Assembly: GCA_965276835.1 (NCBI GenBank)
Contig: OZ255631.1
Location: forward strand, 3,658,001-3,722,000
From: BOG-932 sp965276835
Lineage (GTDB): Bacteria; Pseudomonadota; Alphaproteobacteria; BOG-932; Roseiterribacteraceae
Reading direction: 5' to 3'
DNA length: 64,000 bases
The notes under the pieces were generated by a model that was not told where the DNA came from, searched no databases, and was given only the letters and a program-made list of their open reading frames with translations. Both the position numbers and the translations under genes were made by a program. Shown in pieces: positions 1 through 8,012 of the stretch; positions within the stretch are counted from its first letter, which is position 1; each line of letters starts with the position of its first letter.

Positions 1-65
1 GCCAAAATCCGCAGCCGCTCCCGGCCGGCCAGACCGCCGCGTATGACATAGGTCGATGTGCTCAT
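1..65 (-). CDS. Start of a SAM methyltransferase-like protein (partial)
   Basis: Only the first 21 codons are in the window, reading from an ATG at 65 towards the left edge: MSTSTYVIRGGLAGRERL and on. This opening (a short lead, then IRGG..GRERLR.LA) resembles the N-terminus of alphaproteobacterial class I SAM-dependent methyltransferases. The assignment rests on that short motif alone. It is divergent from the DUF488 gene, with a 40-nt gap that would have to hold both promoters. A TATATC hexamer at 94-99 lies in that gap. Confidence 0.45.
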   Translation of the reverse strand, partial: MSTSTYVIRGGLAGRERLRIL

Positions 66-105
66 CTGAACCCCATGGGGAATTCGAGATCCCTATATCT
101 ATTTG

Positions 106-690
106 ATGTTTGATTTACCGCCCACCGGCCCAGGAGCCAACACGAACATCTTCTTCACCATAGGTCATTCCACGAGAACGATCGTCGAGTTCGCCGACCT
201 GCTCCAGGAATCGGGCGTCGATCTGGTCGTCGACGTACGATCGATGCCGCGGTCGCGGACCAATCCGCAATTCAACGGTGAAAGCCTCCCCCAAGCGCTC
301 GCACCGTGGCAGATCGGCTATGAGCACATCGCGGAACTTGGCGGCCTTCGCGGAAAGGCGCGCGGCGCCGAACCGTCGCCGAACGCGTATTGGCGGGTGC
401 GCGGCTTTCGGAACTATGCGGATTATGCCCTGACGGAACCCTTCTCCACAGGCCTTGCGCGCCTGCGGGAACTTGGCGGCCGGAACCGGTGCGCGATCAT
501 GTGCGCCGAGGCCGTCTGGTGGCGCTGCCATCGGCGTATCATCGCCGACTACCTGCTCAGCCAAGGCGAGCGTGCAATGCACATCCTTGCGACAGGGCAT
601 ATCGACGAAGCAAGCCTGACGCCTGGAGCCGTCCTACGCGGCGACGGCGGCATCGTCTATCCAGCCGAGAGTCCCCGGTTGGACTGCTGA
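106..690 (+). CDS. DUF488 domain protein
   Basis: A 194-residue protein of the DUF488 family, whose role is not established. The family signature is visible: FFTIGHSTRT near the start, VVDVRSMPRSRTNPQFN around residues 40-55, the YxHxxxLGGLRGK-type segment, and the late CAEAVWWRCHRR motif with its conserved Cys, Trp and CHR residues. The ATG at 106 is preferred; a TTG lies just before it at 103. A TATATC hexamer at 94-99 lies 6 nt upstream, so the transcript may be nearly leaderless. The family normally ends soon after a V-Y-P motif. Here V-Y-P is followed by eight extra residues that come from a junction with the downstream DUF1971 remnant. Confidence 0.88.
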   Translation: MFDLPPTGPGANTNIFFTIGHSTRTIVEFADLLQESGVDLVVDVRSMPRSRTNPQFNGESLPQALAPWQIGYEHIAELGGLRGKARGAEPSPNAYWRVRGFRNYADYALTEPFSTGLARLRELGGRNRCAIMCAEAVWWRCHRRIIADYLLSQGERAMHILATGHIDEASLTPGAVLRGDGGIVYPAESPRLDC

Positions 691-905
691 AAGCCCACAC
701 GACCAAGCGAGGCACCTGGGCATTGATCCATGTGCTCGAGGGCCGACTGGCCTATAAAATTGTCGAACCGGGCCAGCCTTCATCGAATGCGGTACTCACG
801 CCGTCTACGCCGCCTGGCGTGATCGAACCGGCCATCCTTCATGAAGTGGCGCCTCTTGGGCCGGTGCGCTTTTACGTTGAATTCTACCGGCTCGACGAAG
901 CCTGA
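672..905 (+). pseudogene. Headless DUF1971 (TehB-like) domain remnant
   Basis: In a different frame from the DUF488 gene, codons 672-905 read SPVGLLKAHTTKRGTWA and on through VLEGRLAYKIVEPG, VIEPAILHEV and GPVRFYVEFYR. This is the DUF1971 domain (tellurite-resistance-associated cupin-like family, also found fused to TehB). Family members start 15-20 residues earlier with a Met; here that part is missing and no ATG, GTG or TTG sits at the domain start. The open frame continues upstream only because it shadows the DUF488 gene. I read it as a 5'-deleted gene fused to the end of DUF488. Translation by frameshift or from an unusual codon is possible but unsupported. Confidence 0.65.
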
Positions 906-1093
906 CGGCAATCAGGGGTTCGCGCCGTGCTCGGCGGCGATCTCGAATGTCGGGCTTGGTGACCCGGAAGCGGCCGTTCGCGTCCCGCGGCTAAACCGTC
1001 GAAAAAAAATCCAGGGCGTTGTCGGTTTCGGGAAACCGCGTTCGTCGTTCCGATATAAGGCCGATGCGGCGGCTTAAGACAAGGAGACGGACG

Positions 1094-1462
1094 ATGCGTG
1101 TATTGGTTTTGGTGAAAGCGACCGAAGACAGCGAAAAGGGCTTCTTCCACACGCCCGAGACGATGGCGATGGTGGCGGCGATGGGCAGGTTCAACGATGC
1201 GCTGCGCGATGCCGGCATACTGCGCGAAGCAGACGGGCTCACGCCCTCCTCGCAGGGCAAGCGCGTTGCGTTCGACGGTCCCGGCCGCACGGTCGTCGAC
1301 GGGCCTTTCGCGGCGACGCGTGAGCTGGTCGCGGGCTTCTGGCTGTGGGACGTCAAGGACATGGACGAAGCGGTCGCCTGGGTGAAACGCTGCCCCAACC
1401 CCATGCCGGGACCGAGCGAGATCGAAATCCGGCCGCTGCACGAGCTGGCTGATTTGGGATGA
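1094..1462 (+). CDS. YCII-related (DGPF domain) protein
   Basis: A 122-residue single-domain YCII-like protein. The start is set by AAGGAG at 1081-1086, eight bases before the ATG at 1094; the open frame runs further upstream but without homology. Family hallmarks are MRVLVLVKATEDS at the start, the central VVDGPFAATRELVAGFW segment (the DGPF motif) and the C-terminal WVKRCP. Such proteins are dimeric ferredoxin-like folds. Many lie near ECF sigma factors or SRPBCC proteins, and their activity is generally unknown. A second YCII gene lies at 12299-12709. Confidence 0.88.
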   Translation: MRVLVLVKATEDSEKGFFHTPETMAMVAAMGRFNDALRDAGILREADGLTPSSQGKRVAFDGPGRTVVDGPFAATRELVAGFWLWDVKDMDEAVAWVKRCPNPMPGPSEIEIRPLHELADLG

Positions 1463-1910
1463 AGAGCGGTCACCTGAGTTCTTGTTTGATCGATCGCGCG
1501 ACCCGGGAAAGCGCAATTGGCGAGAGCTAGAACATAAAAAGAACAATTTGTCAAGAAAAATCGGGCGGCGCGGCGATTGCGTTCGGCCCGCCTGTCGCCG
1601 TGATCGATAATAAAATCAGTCCCTTAACTGACCATTCCGTAAATGGGACCTCTTTCCGACGGAGCGGATTACAAGCTGGAGGCGAGCCAACGAAGGCTCA
1701 TAAATCAGGGTGCTTCGCTGGGGTTTTTCTCACATTCCAACGCAGTTCACGCACCGCTTTTCCCCAGTTGCAGTCACGTTTCCGTGCGTTCCAATAGCGA
1801 TTCCGGCGAAACCGTAGTGACATCGCCCCAGTTCGGCGCCGATAATCCCCCAAGCGAAATGCCGGTCCAATCGGCCGGCCAATCGTCGATTACTTGGGGG
1901 GAGGGGCGCA
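1463..1910. other. 448-nt intergenic region
   Basis: No convincing gene was seen between the YCII gene and the P450 gene. Short open frames here have no recognisable domain and no ribosome binding site. Base composition is more AT-rich around 1535-1640 than in the coding flanks, as expected for promoter DNA. A purine-rich GGGGGGAGGGG run at 1896-1906 is the ribosome binding site of the P450 gene. Confidence 0.5.
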
Positions 1911-3101
1911 ATGACCGCCGCAAGCGAAACGGCTTCGCCGAACGAGATTTTCAGCCGCGACGCGGCCGAACGCTACCGCGCCTTCTCCCGCCTGCGCGGC
2001 CAATGCCCGGTGCATCGCCTGCCGACGGGGGAGATGGTGGCCGTCAGCCACCAAGCCACCGCCGACGGGGTGCGCGCCGTGGAGAATTTCGCCGGCACTT
2101 TCTCCGACAGCGGCGCATTGGCGGAGGAGGACATCATCCTGGCCGGCATTCCGGAGCCGCGCCACAGCGAGGTCCGCCGCATCTTCCTGTCGGCGTTGAC
2201 CGACATTGCGCGGCACGAAAAATTCATCCGCACGCTGGCCGAACGCTTCGTCGACGAAACGGTGGCAATGGCCTCAGCAGCCGGCGAGGCGGAGCTGATG
2301 CAGGGCCTGGCCCGGCGCCTGCCCAGCGCGGTCATCGCCTATCTGCTGGGCCTGCCGATGGAGGATGTCGACCGCTTCGCCCGCTGGACGGATGAGCTGC
2401 TCGACCGCCAGGGTTCCGCCACCAGCGCCAACACCGCCTTGGTCGATCTGCATGACGAGTTCGCAGCCTATCTGGAGGGCCACATCCTGGCCCGCAGGGC
2501 CGATGCAAACGCGCCCGACGACATCATCGCCCGCTTCACCCGCGCCCAGGTGGACGGCGCGGCGCTCGGCGTGCGCGCGATCCAGACCCAGATGATGTTC
2601 TTCATCATCGCCGGCAACGGCACCACCCGCGACCTGATCGGCAATTTGCTGCTGCGTTTGGCTGAGGACCCGGCCTTGTTCGCCGAGGTGGCCCGAGACC
2701 GCGCCCTGATTCCCGCCTTGGTGGAGGAGGTGCTGCGGCTCGATTCCCCGGTGCAGATCCTGGCCCGCAACTGCCGCGCCGACACGGTTCTGGACGGCAC
2801 GCCGGTCAAGGCGGGGCAGCGCGTGCTGTTCTCCCTCGCCTCCGCGAATAGGGACGAGGCCGTGTGGCCCGACGCCGACGCGCTGAAGCCCGGCCGCGAC
2901 CGGGGCCGCGCCCACCTCGCCTTCGGCGCCGGCCCCCACATCTGCCCGGCCGCGTCGCTTGCCCGGATGGAGGCCCTTCATGCGCTGGACGCGCTGATGA
3001 ACCGGGTCACCGGAATGGCCTTCGCTCCGGGCTACACGCTGGACCTCAACCCGGTGGTCTGGGCGAATGGGCCGCAGACGCTGCGGGTGGTTTTGGGGTG
3101 A
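1911..3101 (+). CDS. Cytochrome P450
   Basis: A 396-residue soluble bacterial class I P450 needing an external ferredoxin and reductase; neither is encoded nearby. The I-helix oxygen-activation motif AGNGTT is at residues 234-239, the K-helix ExxR is E273-R276, and the heme loop FGAGPHIC puts the cysteine ligand at C345. The residue two after the cysteine, normally Gly, is Ala here (CPA rather than CxG), a tolerated but less common variant. The start is supported by a strong purine-rich ribosome binding site just upstream. The substrate cannot be read from the sequence. The downstream MAPEG gene could be part of a detoxification set. Confidence 0.93.
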   Translation: MTAASETASPNEIFSRDAAERYRAFSRLRGQCPVHRLPTGEMVAVSHQATADGVRAVENFAGTFSDSGALAEEDIILAGIPEPRHSEVRRIFLSALTDIARHEKFIRTLAERFVDETVAMASAAGEAELMQGLARRLPSAVIAYLLGLPMEDVDRFARWTDELLDRQGSATSANTALVDLHDEFAAYLEGHILARRADANAPDDIIARFTRAQVDGAALGVRAIQTQMMFFIIAGNGTTRDLIGNLLLRLAEDPALFAEVARDRALIPALVEEVLRLDSPVQILARNCRADTVLDGTPVKAGQRVLFSLASANRDEAVWPDADALKPGRDRGRAHLAFGAGPHICPAASLARMEALHALDALMNRVTGMAFAPGYTLDLNPVVWANGPQTLRVVLG

Positions 3102-3172
3102 AAGTGAGGCCTGAACGGCGCAAGCGCCTTTTAAGCCAGCTGTTAACGTAAATCCAAAGGGGAGGCACCGCC

Positions 3173-3565
3173 ATGCCGTATTACACCGCAAGCGTCACGT
3201 TGCTCGCCGTCGCTTTCTATTTCTTTCTGGCGACGCGGGTTGCCGTCTCGCGCGGCAAATTCGATGTGAGGCTTCCGGCCACGACCGGCAATCCCGATTT
3301 CGAACGCATCTTTCGCGTGCATCAGAATACGCTCGAATGGATGCCGACCTTCCTGTTGCCGCTGTGGCTTTGCGCGATCTACCTCAACGACATCGCCGCC
3401 GCGGCACTCGGCCTCGTCTGGATCGGCGGTCGTGTCGTCTATTTCATCGGCTACCGCGTTGCCGTGGAGAAGCGTCTGCCGGGGTTTTTGATCCAGTCGA
3501 CCGTCTGCCTCCTGCTGTTCATCGGCGCAATCGTCGGCCTCGTCATGCACCGGCCGGGCGGCTGA
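3173..3565 (+). CDS. MAPEG family membrane protein
   Basis: A 130-residue integral membrane protein with about four hydrophobic helices. The MAPEG signature is visible as FDVRLP followed by the glutathione-site stretch FERIFRVHQNTLEW, then a late GR.VYFIGY motif. Characterised members are membrane glutathione transferases or eicosanoid synthases, while bacterial ones are mostly uncharacterised. The GGGGAGG at 3159-3165 supports the ATG at 3173. It lies 71 nt downstream of the P450 gene, so co-transcription is possible. Confidence 0.9.
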   Translation: MPYYTASVTLLAVAFYFFLATRVAVSRGKFDVRLPATTGNPDFERIFRVHQNTLEWMPTFLLPLWLCAIYLNDIAAAALGLVWIGGRVVYFIGYRVAVEKRLPGFLIQSTVCLLLFIGAIVGLVMHRPGG

Positions 3566-3620
3566 CGCACCTCGACCGTCCCCCAGGATTTGGTGAACGC
3601 AGCCGCCCGCGAAACGCTGC

Positions 3621-3662
3621 TTGACTTATAAATCGCTATTTGGCTATATAGCTAAATGACGA
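3621..3662 (+). promoter_or_regulatory. Promoter-operator of the first ArsR gene, apparently leaderless
   Basis: A -35 TTGACT (3621-3626) and a -10 TATATA (3645-3650) are separated by 18 nt. The ATG at 3656 starts only 5 nt after the -10 box, so transcription should begin at or beside the start codon. A 20-bp near-perfect palindrome, ATTTGGCTATATAGCTAAAT (3638-3657, nine of ten pairs matching), covers the -10 box and reaches the start codon. This is a good position for autorepression by the ArsR protein encoded downstream. Confidence 0.65.
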
Positions 3663-4003
3663 TGGAACAGAGACATGACGACCGGTTGAGCAGCGCCTTC
3701 CTGGCCCTGGGCGACCCCACGCGGCGCGCGATTCTGGCGCGGCTGGCATTGGGCGAGGCAAATGTCTCGCAGTTGATGGAGCCGTTTAGCCTCAGCCAGC
3801 CGACAATCTCAAAGCATCTGAAGGTTCTTGAGAAGGCCGGGCTGATCGAGGGCGGGCGCGATGCGCAACGGCGGCCGCGCAGGCTGACGCCGCACGCCAT
3901 GAAAGATATCGCCGACTGGATCGAGCCGTTCCGCCGGCAGTGGGAGGCCAGGTTCGACAATCTGGACGCCCATCTCGCCATCATGAAAAAGCAGGAGACG
4001 TGA
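3656..4003 (+). CDS. ArsR-family transcriptional regulator
   Basis: A 115-residue winged helix-turn-helix protein of the ArsR type paired with SRPBCC genes. LGDPTRRAILARL near residue 20 opens the domain and the recognition helix is SQPTISKHLKVLEKAGL. There are no cysteine metal-binding pairs, so a classical metal sensor role is unlikely. An ATG at 3662 is an alternative start. The SRPBCC gene follows after a single base, indicating co-transcription. The palindrome over its own -10 box suggests autoregulation. Confidence 0.9.
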   Translation: MTMEQRHDDRLSSAFLALGDPTRRAILARLALGEANVSQLMEPFSLSQPTISKHLKVLEKAGLIEGGRDAQRRPRRLTPHAMKDIADWIEPFRRQWEARFDNLDAHLAIMKKQET

Positions 4004-4004
4004 C

Positions 4005-4493
4005 ATGCCCTCGCAACCCGAAACCGCCGCCGGGAGTGGCCCCAGAACCGGCCTAACTATCGACCAGACCACCCACACAATCCGTTTCACTCGCGTTTTC
4101 GACGCCGCACCGGCCGAGATTTTCGCGGCCTGGACGCAAGCGGAGCATGTGACCCACTGGTGGGACGCCGCCGGCGAGACGCTGGCGATATGCGAGATCG
4201 ACCTTCGCCCCGGCGGGCAGTTCAAATTCGTCAGCAAAAGCCACCCGAAAATGCCCTTCGCCGGAACCTATAGCGAGATATCGCCGCCCGACCGCCTGAC
4301 CTTCGAGGCGATGGGCGCCACCGGCCGCGTTGTCCTGAAGGACACAGCCGGCAAGACCCACATGACGGTCGAGATCGCCTGCCGCTCCGCGGCCGAACTG
4401 AACCAGTTCGTGAAGATGGGCGTGGATGTGGGGACGGCGCGGACGTTGGATAATTTGGTGGTGTATGCGGGGCGCGGGCTGGTTGCAGCCTAG
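4005..4493 (+). CDS. SRPBCC (AHSA1-like) domain protein
   Basis: A 162-residue START/SRPBCC-fold protein of the AHSA1 (activator of Hsp90 ATPase homologue) group. Typical segments are FDAAPAEIFAAWT, HVTHWWDA, DLRPGGQFKF and YSEISPPDRLTFE. The C-terminal QFVKMGVDVGTARTLDNL helix is the usual ligand-cavity lid. It follows the ArsR stop by one base and has AGGAG at 3993-3997. Such ArsR-SRPBCC pairs are common in soil alphaproteobacteria; the ligand is unknown. A second such pair lies at 12912-13735. Confidence 0.88.
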   Translation: MPSQPETAAGSGPRTGLTIDQTTHTIRFTRVFDAAPAEIFAAWTQAEHVTHWWDAAGETLAICEIDLRPGGQFKFVSKSHPKMPFAGTYSEISPPDRLTFEAMGATGRVVLKDTAGKTHMTVEIACRSAAELNQFVKMGVDVGTARTLDNLVVYAGRGLVAA

Positions 4494-4523
4494 GGCGCCA
4501 GCGGAGCCGGTCGGCGCCCGCCC

Positions 4524-4967
4524 TCAGTTCGGGCGAAACTGCCTGGGGATCGCCGCGACTTCCTCCGGCGTCAGCTTCGTTAGTTTGGAGGCGATCAAGG
4601 GCTCCCGCATGCCGCCGCCAAGCCGGCCACCACCGCCCATGTCGTCCACCACATCCAACTGCAGATCGAGCGCCGAGCAAACCGAGGCCGACCCGGTGGA
4701 GCGGGAGACCAGATGGACGGTCGGGTCCCGCAACATCCGCGACCCGGCGCTGAGATCGACCCGATAGACATCATGCATATTGACGCCGAGATAGAGCACG
4801 TTGGGGCTGGGCGACTTCCAGCCGCGCCATTGGGTGATGAAGAAACACGGCGTGCGATCCGTGGGCGGATCGGCGTAAGCGGCGCCCATGCCGGCCAGCA
4901 GGGCCGCGCCGACGGCGATGCCGAGGAAGGCGCTGTGCCCGTTTTTGTGGTTGATGCGTTTCATCAC
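4524..4967 (-). CDS. Secreted DUF6491-like protein
   Basis: A 147-residue protein with an N-terminal signal peptide (MMKRINHKNG, then a hydrophobic stretch ending near AYA). The mature part has CFFITQWRGWKSP, NVLYLGV, YRVDLSAGSRM and a late region ending TPEEVAAIPRQFRP, which matches the layout of the small periplasmic DUF6491 family. Two cysteines (in PCFFI and SVCSA) could form a disulfide. The function is unknown. It is convergent with the SRPBCC gene and has no obvious partner. Confidence 0.7.
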   Translation of the reverse strand: MMKRINHKNGHSAFLGIAVGAALLAGMGAAYADPPTDRTPCFFITQWRGWKSPSPNVLYLGVNMHDVYRVDLSAGSRMLRDPTVHLVSRSTGSASVCSALDLQLDVVDDMGGGGRLGGGMREPLIASKLTKLTPEEVAAIPRQFRPN

Positions 4968-5096
4968 GTGATCGTCTCGCGTAGCCCTTTAATGAAAGGT
5001 GGGAGGACCGCCTGAACCTGTCAACGCCATTGAAAATCGTGGAACATCGGGCTACGTTTAACAAATTCGAATTTTGTTGAACGCGGAGACGTCGCC

Positions 5097-5399
5097 GTGA
5101 CCAAATCACCGAAGGTCGTCGCCCACGAGGAGGCTGCTCCATTCATTGCCGGCCCTACCCGTGTCGAGGCCGTGATGCAGGCGGCCGAGCGGTCCGGCCT
5201 TCTGATGGAAAAGAACGGCAGGATCGGCGGCCGGGTCAGCCCGGCGCTGGTCAGCCAGGCCAAGCGGCTGTCGGGCATTCAGAACGATACCGACCTGATC
5301 GTCTTTGCCTTGGCCTCGATCGCCCTGGAGGACAATTTCGCGGCGGATTTCAAGCAATCGCGCGGCACCGTCGACCCGGACCTGAAGCTCGGCTTCTAA
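5097..5399 (+). CDS. Putative RHH-type antitoxin
   Basis: A 100-residue protein starting at a GTG. The segment GRIGGRVSPALVSQAKRL followed by SGIQNDTDLIVFALASIAL fits a short beta strand plus two helices, as in antitoxin-like partners of PIN proteins. The C-terminus (AADFKQSRGTVDPDLKLGF) may be the toxin-binding tail. It ends one base before the PIN gene starts, the classical antitoxin-toxin order. The assignment rests on this arrangement as much as on the sequence. Confidence 0.65.
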   Translation: MTKSPKVVAHEEAAPFIAGPTRVEAVMQAAERSGLLMEKNGRIGGRVSPALVSQAKRLSGIQNDTDLIVFALASIALEDNFAADFKQSRGTVDPDLKLGF

Positions 5400-5400
5400 A

Positions 5401-5964
5401 GTGACATTCGATTTCGACGCCGCACGGCGTTGGGCGCGGTTCGATCCCGGGAAGACGCTCGCCCGGCGAGACGATGCGGACCTGCCCTTCATCGATGCCG
5501 CCCGGATCGCCGGTCAGGGGCTGCTGCTCGACACCTGCGTCTATATCGACCAGATGCAGGACCGCACGCCGCGCCTGCTGGACGACCTGATCGCGCAGCG
5601 CCAGGTCAACCATTCGACGGTAGCCATTCAGGAACTGATGAACACCGTCGGCGTCTTGAACCCGGCGGACCCGCGCACAGCCGCCGCCGTTGCGGTCATC
5701 GGCAAGCAGATCAAGGCCATGCCCGCACATCGCGTGTTCACGCCGGATGCCGAAACACTGGGACGGGCGGCCTTGCTATCAGGGATTTTGTGCCGGATTC
5801 AGGGCTATGAGAAGGACGGCCGGCTGCGGGCGCTTAAGGACTGCGTGCTGTTCCTGCACGCGCAAAGGCTTGGGCTGGTGGTGCTGACGGCGAATGTGGG
5901 GGATTTCGACGTTCTTCTGCAGCTTGTCCCGACGGGAAGGGCGCTGTTTTATCGGCCGAAATAA
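5401..5964 (+). CDS. PIN-domain toxin (VapC-like)
   Basis: A 187-residue PIN-domain protein, probably a ribonuclease toxin. The first acidic residue lies in LLLDTCVYID (D44), a second acidic position is in AIQELM, and the last motif is LTANVGDFD, the usual T-x-N-x-x-D-F ending of the fold. About 40 residues precede the PIN core, making it longer than typical VapC (about 130). The start is a GTG one base after the antitoxin stop, so the two are translationally coupled. Confidence 0.8.
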   Translation: MTFDFDAARRWARFDPGKTLARRDDADLPFIDAARIAGQGLLLDTCVYIDQMQDRTPRLLDDLIAQRQVNHSTVAIQELMNTVGVLNPADPRTAAAVAVIGKQIKAMPAHRVFTPDAETLGRAALLSGILCRIQGYEKDGRLRALKDCVLFLHAQRLGLVVLTANVGDFDVLLQLVPTGRALFYRPK

Positions 5965-6037
5965 AATCAGGGCGTTGGCTAAAGTTCCCTACAGCCCCCT
6001 CCCCCGAAGGGCGAGGTTAAGAGGAAAGTTTCGCCCT

Positions 6038-7453
6038 TCACCCCTTGCCGTCCGGGCGCGTCATGGCCCAGGCGCACAGCGTTCCAAACGCGGTCAAGGG
6101 GATGCCGGATGCGAAAACCCAGAAGGCGGTGCCCTGCACCGCGTCCATCGGCTGCCCCTGGGCGAAGCCGGTCAGGTTGGCGGTGGCGCCGACGACGATC
6201 GCGCCGATCACCTCCCCCACCTGGCGCACGGCGATCAGCGCGGAACTGCCGGTCGCGCGGTCCTCCTCCGCAAGCCGGATCAGGACCCGGCGGTTCAGAA
6301 GGGCGTTCGACAGGCCGAAGCCGACGCCCATCGTCGCGGCCGACGCCATGATCGGCAGCAGTGCGCCGGTCGGCATCGTTACGGCAAGCAGGATCGGGCC
6401 GGCCGCGATGCCCAGCACGCCGATCCTGATCCAGCGCATCATCGTCGCCTCGGGCCGGCCCGAAACCCAGATCGCCATGGCCGACCAGCCGGCCGCGTGT
6501 GCCACGATAAGATATGCCCCTTCGATCGGCGAGGACGCCCGGAGCTGCTGCAACAGGGCCGGGCCATAGATCAGCAGGCCGACGCTGGCCGTGGTCAGCC
6601 CGAACATCGCCGCATAACCGCGCCCGACGACGGTTTTCAGGTTCACCGCGTCGCGCGGCAGCAGGCGAACCGCGGCCCGGGCGTCGATGCGGACGAACAC
6701 CGCCAGAAGGGCGACGCCGACGGCGCCGGCCAGCAGCATCGACGGCACGCTGCCCGCGACGTCGGCGAGCGCCAGGGCAAGGATCGCCGCCAGCAGGACC
6801 GCCAATTGGGCCCAGGGAACCCGCCGTCCGGTTTGCGGAACGATGCCGCTGCGCAGAAGATGCGCCGCCGCCCAGCCGAAAAGCACGGCCTGGCCGGCGA
6901 ACAGCCAGAACACGACCCGCCAGCTTCCGATCTCCGCCGCGATGCCGCCGAGCAGGGGGCCGAGCACGGTCGCGATGCCCCAGATCGCGGCGACGGCGCC
7001 GAACACGCGGGCCAGCAGATGCTGCGGGAACAGGAAGGCGATCGCCACCATCGCCAGGCCGGAAATCCAGCCGCTGCCGATGCCCTGGATCAGCCGTCCG
7101 GCAAGGAAGAACCCCATGTTCGGCGCGGTGGCCGACAAGGTGCAGCCGACGGCGAAGGCAACGGCCGAGAGGATCGTCGCCCGCTTGAGGCCCAGAACCT
7201 CCGATATCCAGCCCGCGCTGGTGCCGGCGAAGATGGCGCCCACGAGAAAGGCCGCCACCGCCCAACTGAAATATTGATAGCCCTGCAGGCTGCGCCCCAC
7301 GCTGGGCATGATCGTCGCGGTGACCAGCGTGTCGGACGCGTTCATCCAGACGGCGAAACAAATCAGCAGAAAGCGCGGCAGCCGCCCATCCGCGCGCAGG
7401 TCGGCCCAGCGCGACCGATCGGCCTGTTCTGACGGATTGATAATTTCGCTCAA
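6038..7453 (-). CDS. MFS drug-efflux type transporter (DHA2-like)
   Basis: A 471-residue major facilitator. I place the start at a TTG at 7453 (LSEIINPSEQ); the open frame extends further but that part is low-complexity shadow sequence. The first helix ends with the WMNASDTLVTATIMPSVG motif, a variant of the D-T-T-I-V-N-x-A-L-P motif of drug:H+ antiporter family 2. GRLIQGIGSGWISG is the later glycine-rich motif of helix 5. About 12-14 hydrophobic helices can be seen. The substrate is unknown. No regulator is adjacent. Confidence 0.85.
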   Translation of the reverse strand: MSEIINPSEQADRSRWADLRADGRLPRFLLICFAVWMNASDTLVTATIMPSVGRSLQGYQYFSWAVAAFLVGAIFAGTSAGWISEVLGLKRATILSAVAFAVGCTLSATAPNMGFFLAGRLIQGIGSGWISGLAMVAIAFLFPQHLLARVFGAVAAIWGIATVLGPLLGGIAAEIGSWRVVFWLFAGQAVLFGWAAAHLLRSGIVPQTGRRVPWAQLAVLLAAILALALADVAGSVPSMLLAGAVGVALLAVFVRIDARAAVRLLPRDAVNLKTVVGRGYAAMFGLTTASVGLLIYGPALLQQLRASSPIEGAYLIVAHAAGWSAMAIWVSGRPEATMMRWIRIGVLGIAAGPILLAVTMPTGALLPIMASAATMGVGFGLSNALLNRRVLIRLAEEDRATGSSALIAVRQVGEVIGAIVVGATANLTGFAQGQPMDAVQGTAFWVFASGIPLTAFGTLCAWAMTRPDGKG

Positions 7454-7586
7454 CGTGGAAATCCTGGCGGCAATCGGTGGCCGGTCAAAAGCGCGGACCG
7501 GCACGATACTGTCTAACGGTCGAACCGACTTGCCTTCAACCGCACGAAAGCCTGCGCGGGACAGAACTGCGCCGCTCAACCTTCGG

Positions 7587-8012
7587 TTACATGAGCAATT
7601 GCGCGGGCACACCGAGCGCCGGCGCGGCGTCAGCGAGCCGCTGATCGAGCGTGTACACGATAGCGCCATGCGTCGATGCAATAGCGATGTGAATCGCGTC
7701 GCCCGCGTGCAGCCCCAGGGTGTGCTGGTCGGCGAATCTTGCAGCAGTTCGGAAATCGCTGCCCGTCACCGGCAGCACCGTGAAACTGGCGGTCGCCAGC
7801 TTGTTAAACGTCGATAGGGCTGCGGCGCGCTGTTCAAGCGTGATCTGGCCGGTGCGCAATTTGATCGCCATTGCCGAGGACAGCTCGGTGATGGTCCAGT
7901 CGCTGATCAACAACCGCGCGGGCTCTTGCCCGGCAAGCCAATTTTGCACCCGTACGGTCGCGATTTCATTGAAGAGCGCCGCGACCATCAGCGACGTATC
8001 GAGATAAAGCAT
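7587..8012 (-). CDS. vapC: VapC-type PIN-domain toxin
   Basis: A 141-residue PIN-domain ribonuclease of standard VapC length. The catalytic acidic positions are visible in MLYLDTSLMV (D5), WTITELSSA, LHAGDAIHIAIA and VYTLDQRLA. Its ATG shares one base with the antitoxin stop (TGATG at 8010-8014), so it is translationally coupled. VapC toxins cleave tRNA or rRNA when freed from their antitoxin; the target here is unknown. Confidence 0.9.
   Translation of the reverse strand: MLYLDTSLMVAALFNEIATVRVQNWLAGQEPARLLISDWTITELSSAMAIKLRTGQITLEQRAAALSTFNKLATASFTVLPVTGSDFRTAARFADQHTLGLHAGDAIHIAIASTHGAIVYTLDQRLADAAPALGVPAQLLM

Noticed and set aside
1600..1797. Short open frame in the gap before the P450 gene
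   Set aside because: No ribosome binding site, no homology pattern, and the composition looks intergenic.
5894..7432. 512-codon open frame on the plus strand
   Set aside because: It is the antisense shadow of the MFS gene: it has low-complexity Arg/Gly/Gln composition and no domains, while the minus strand has clear transporter motifs.
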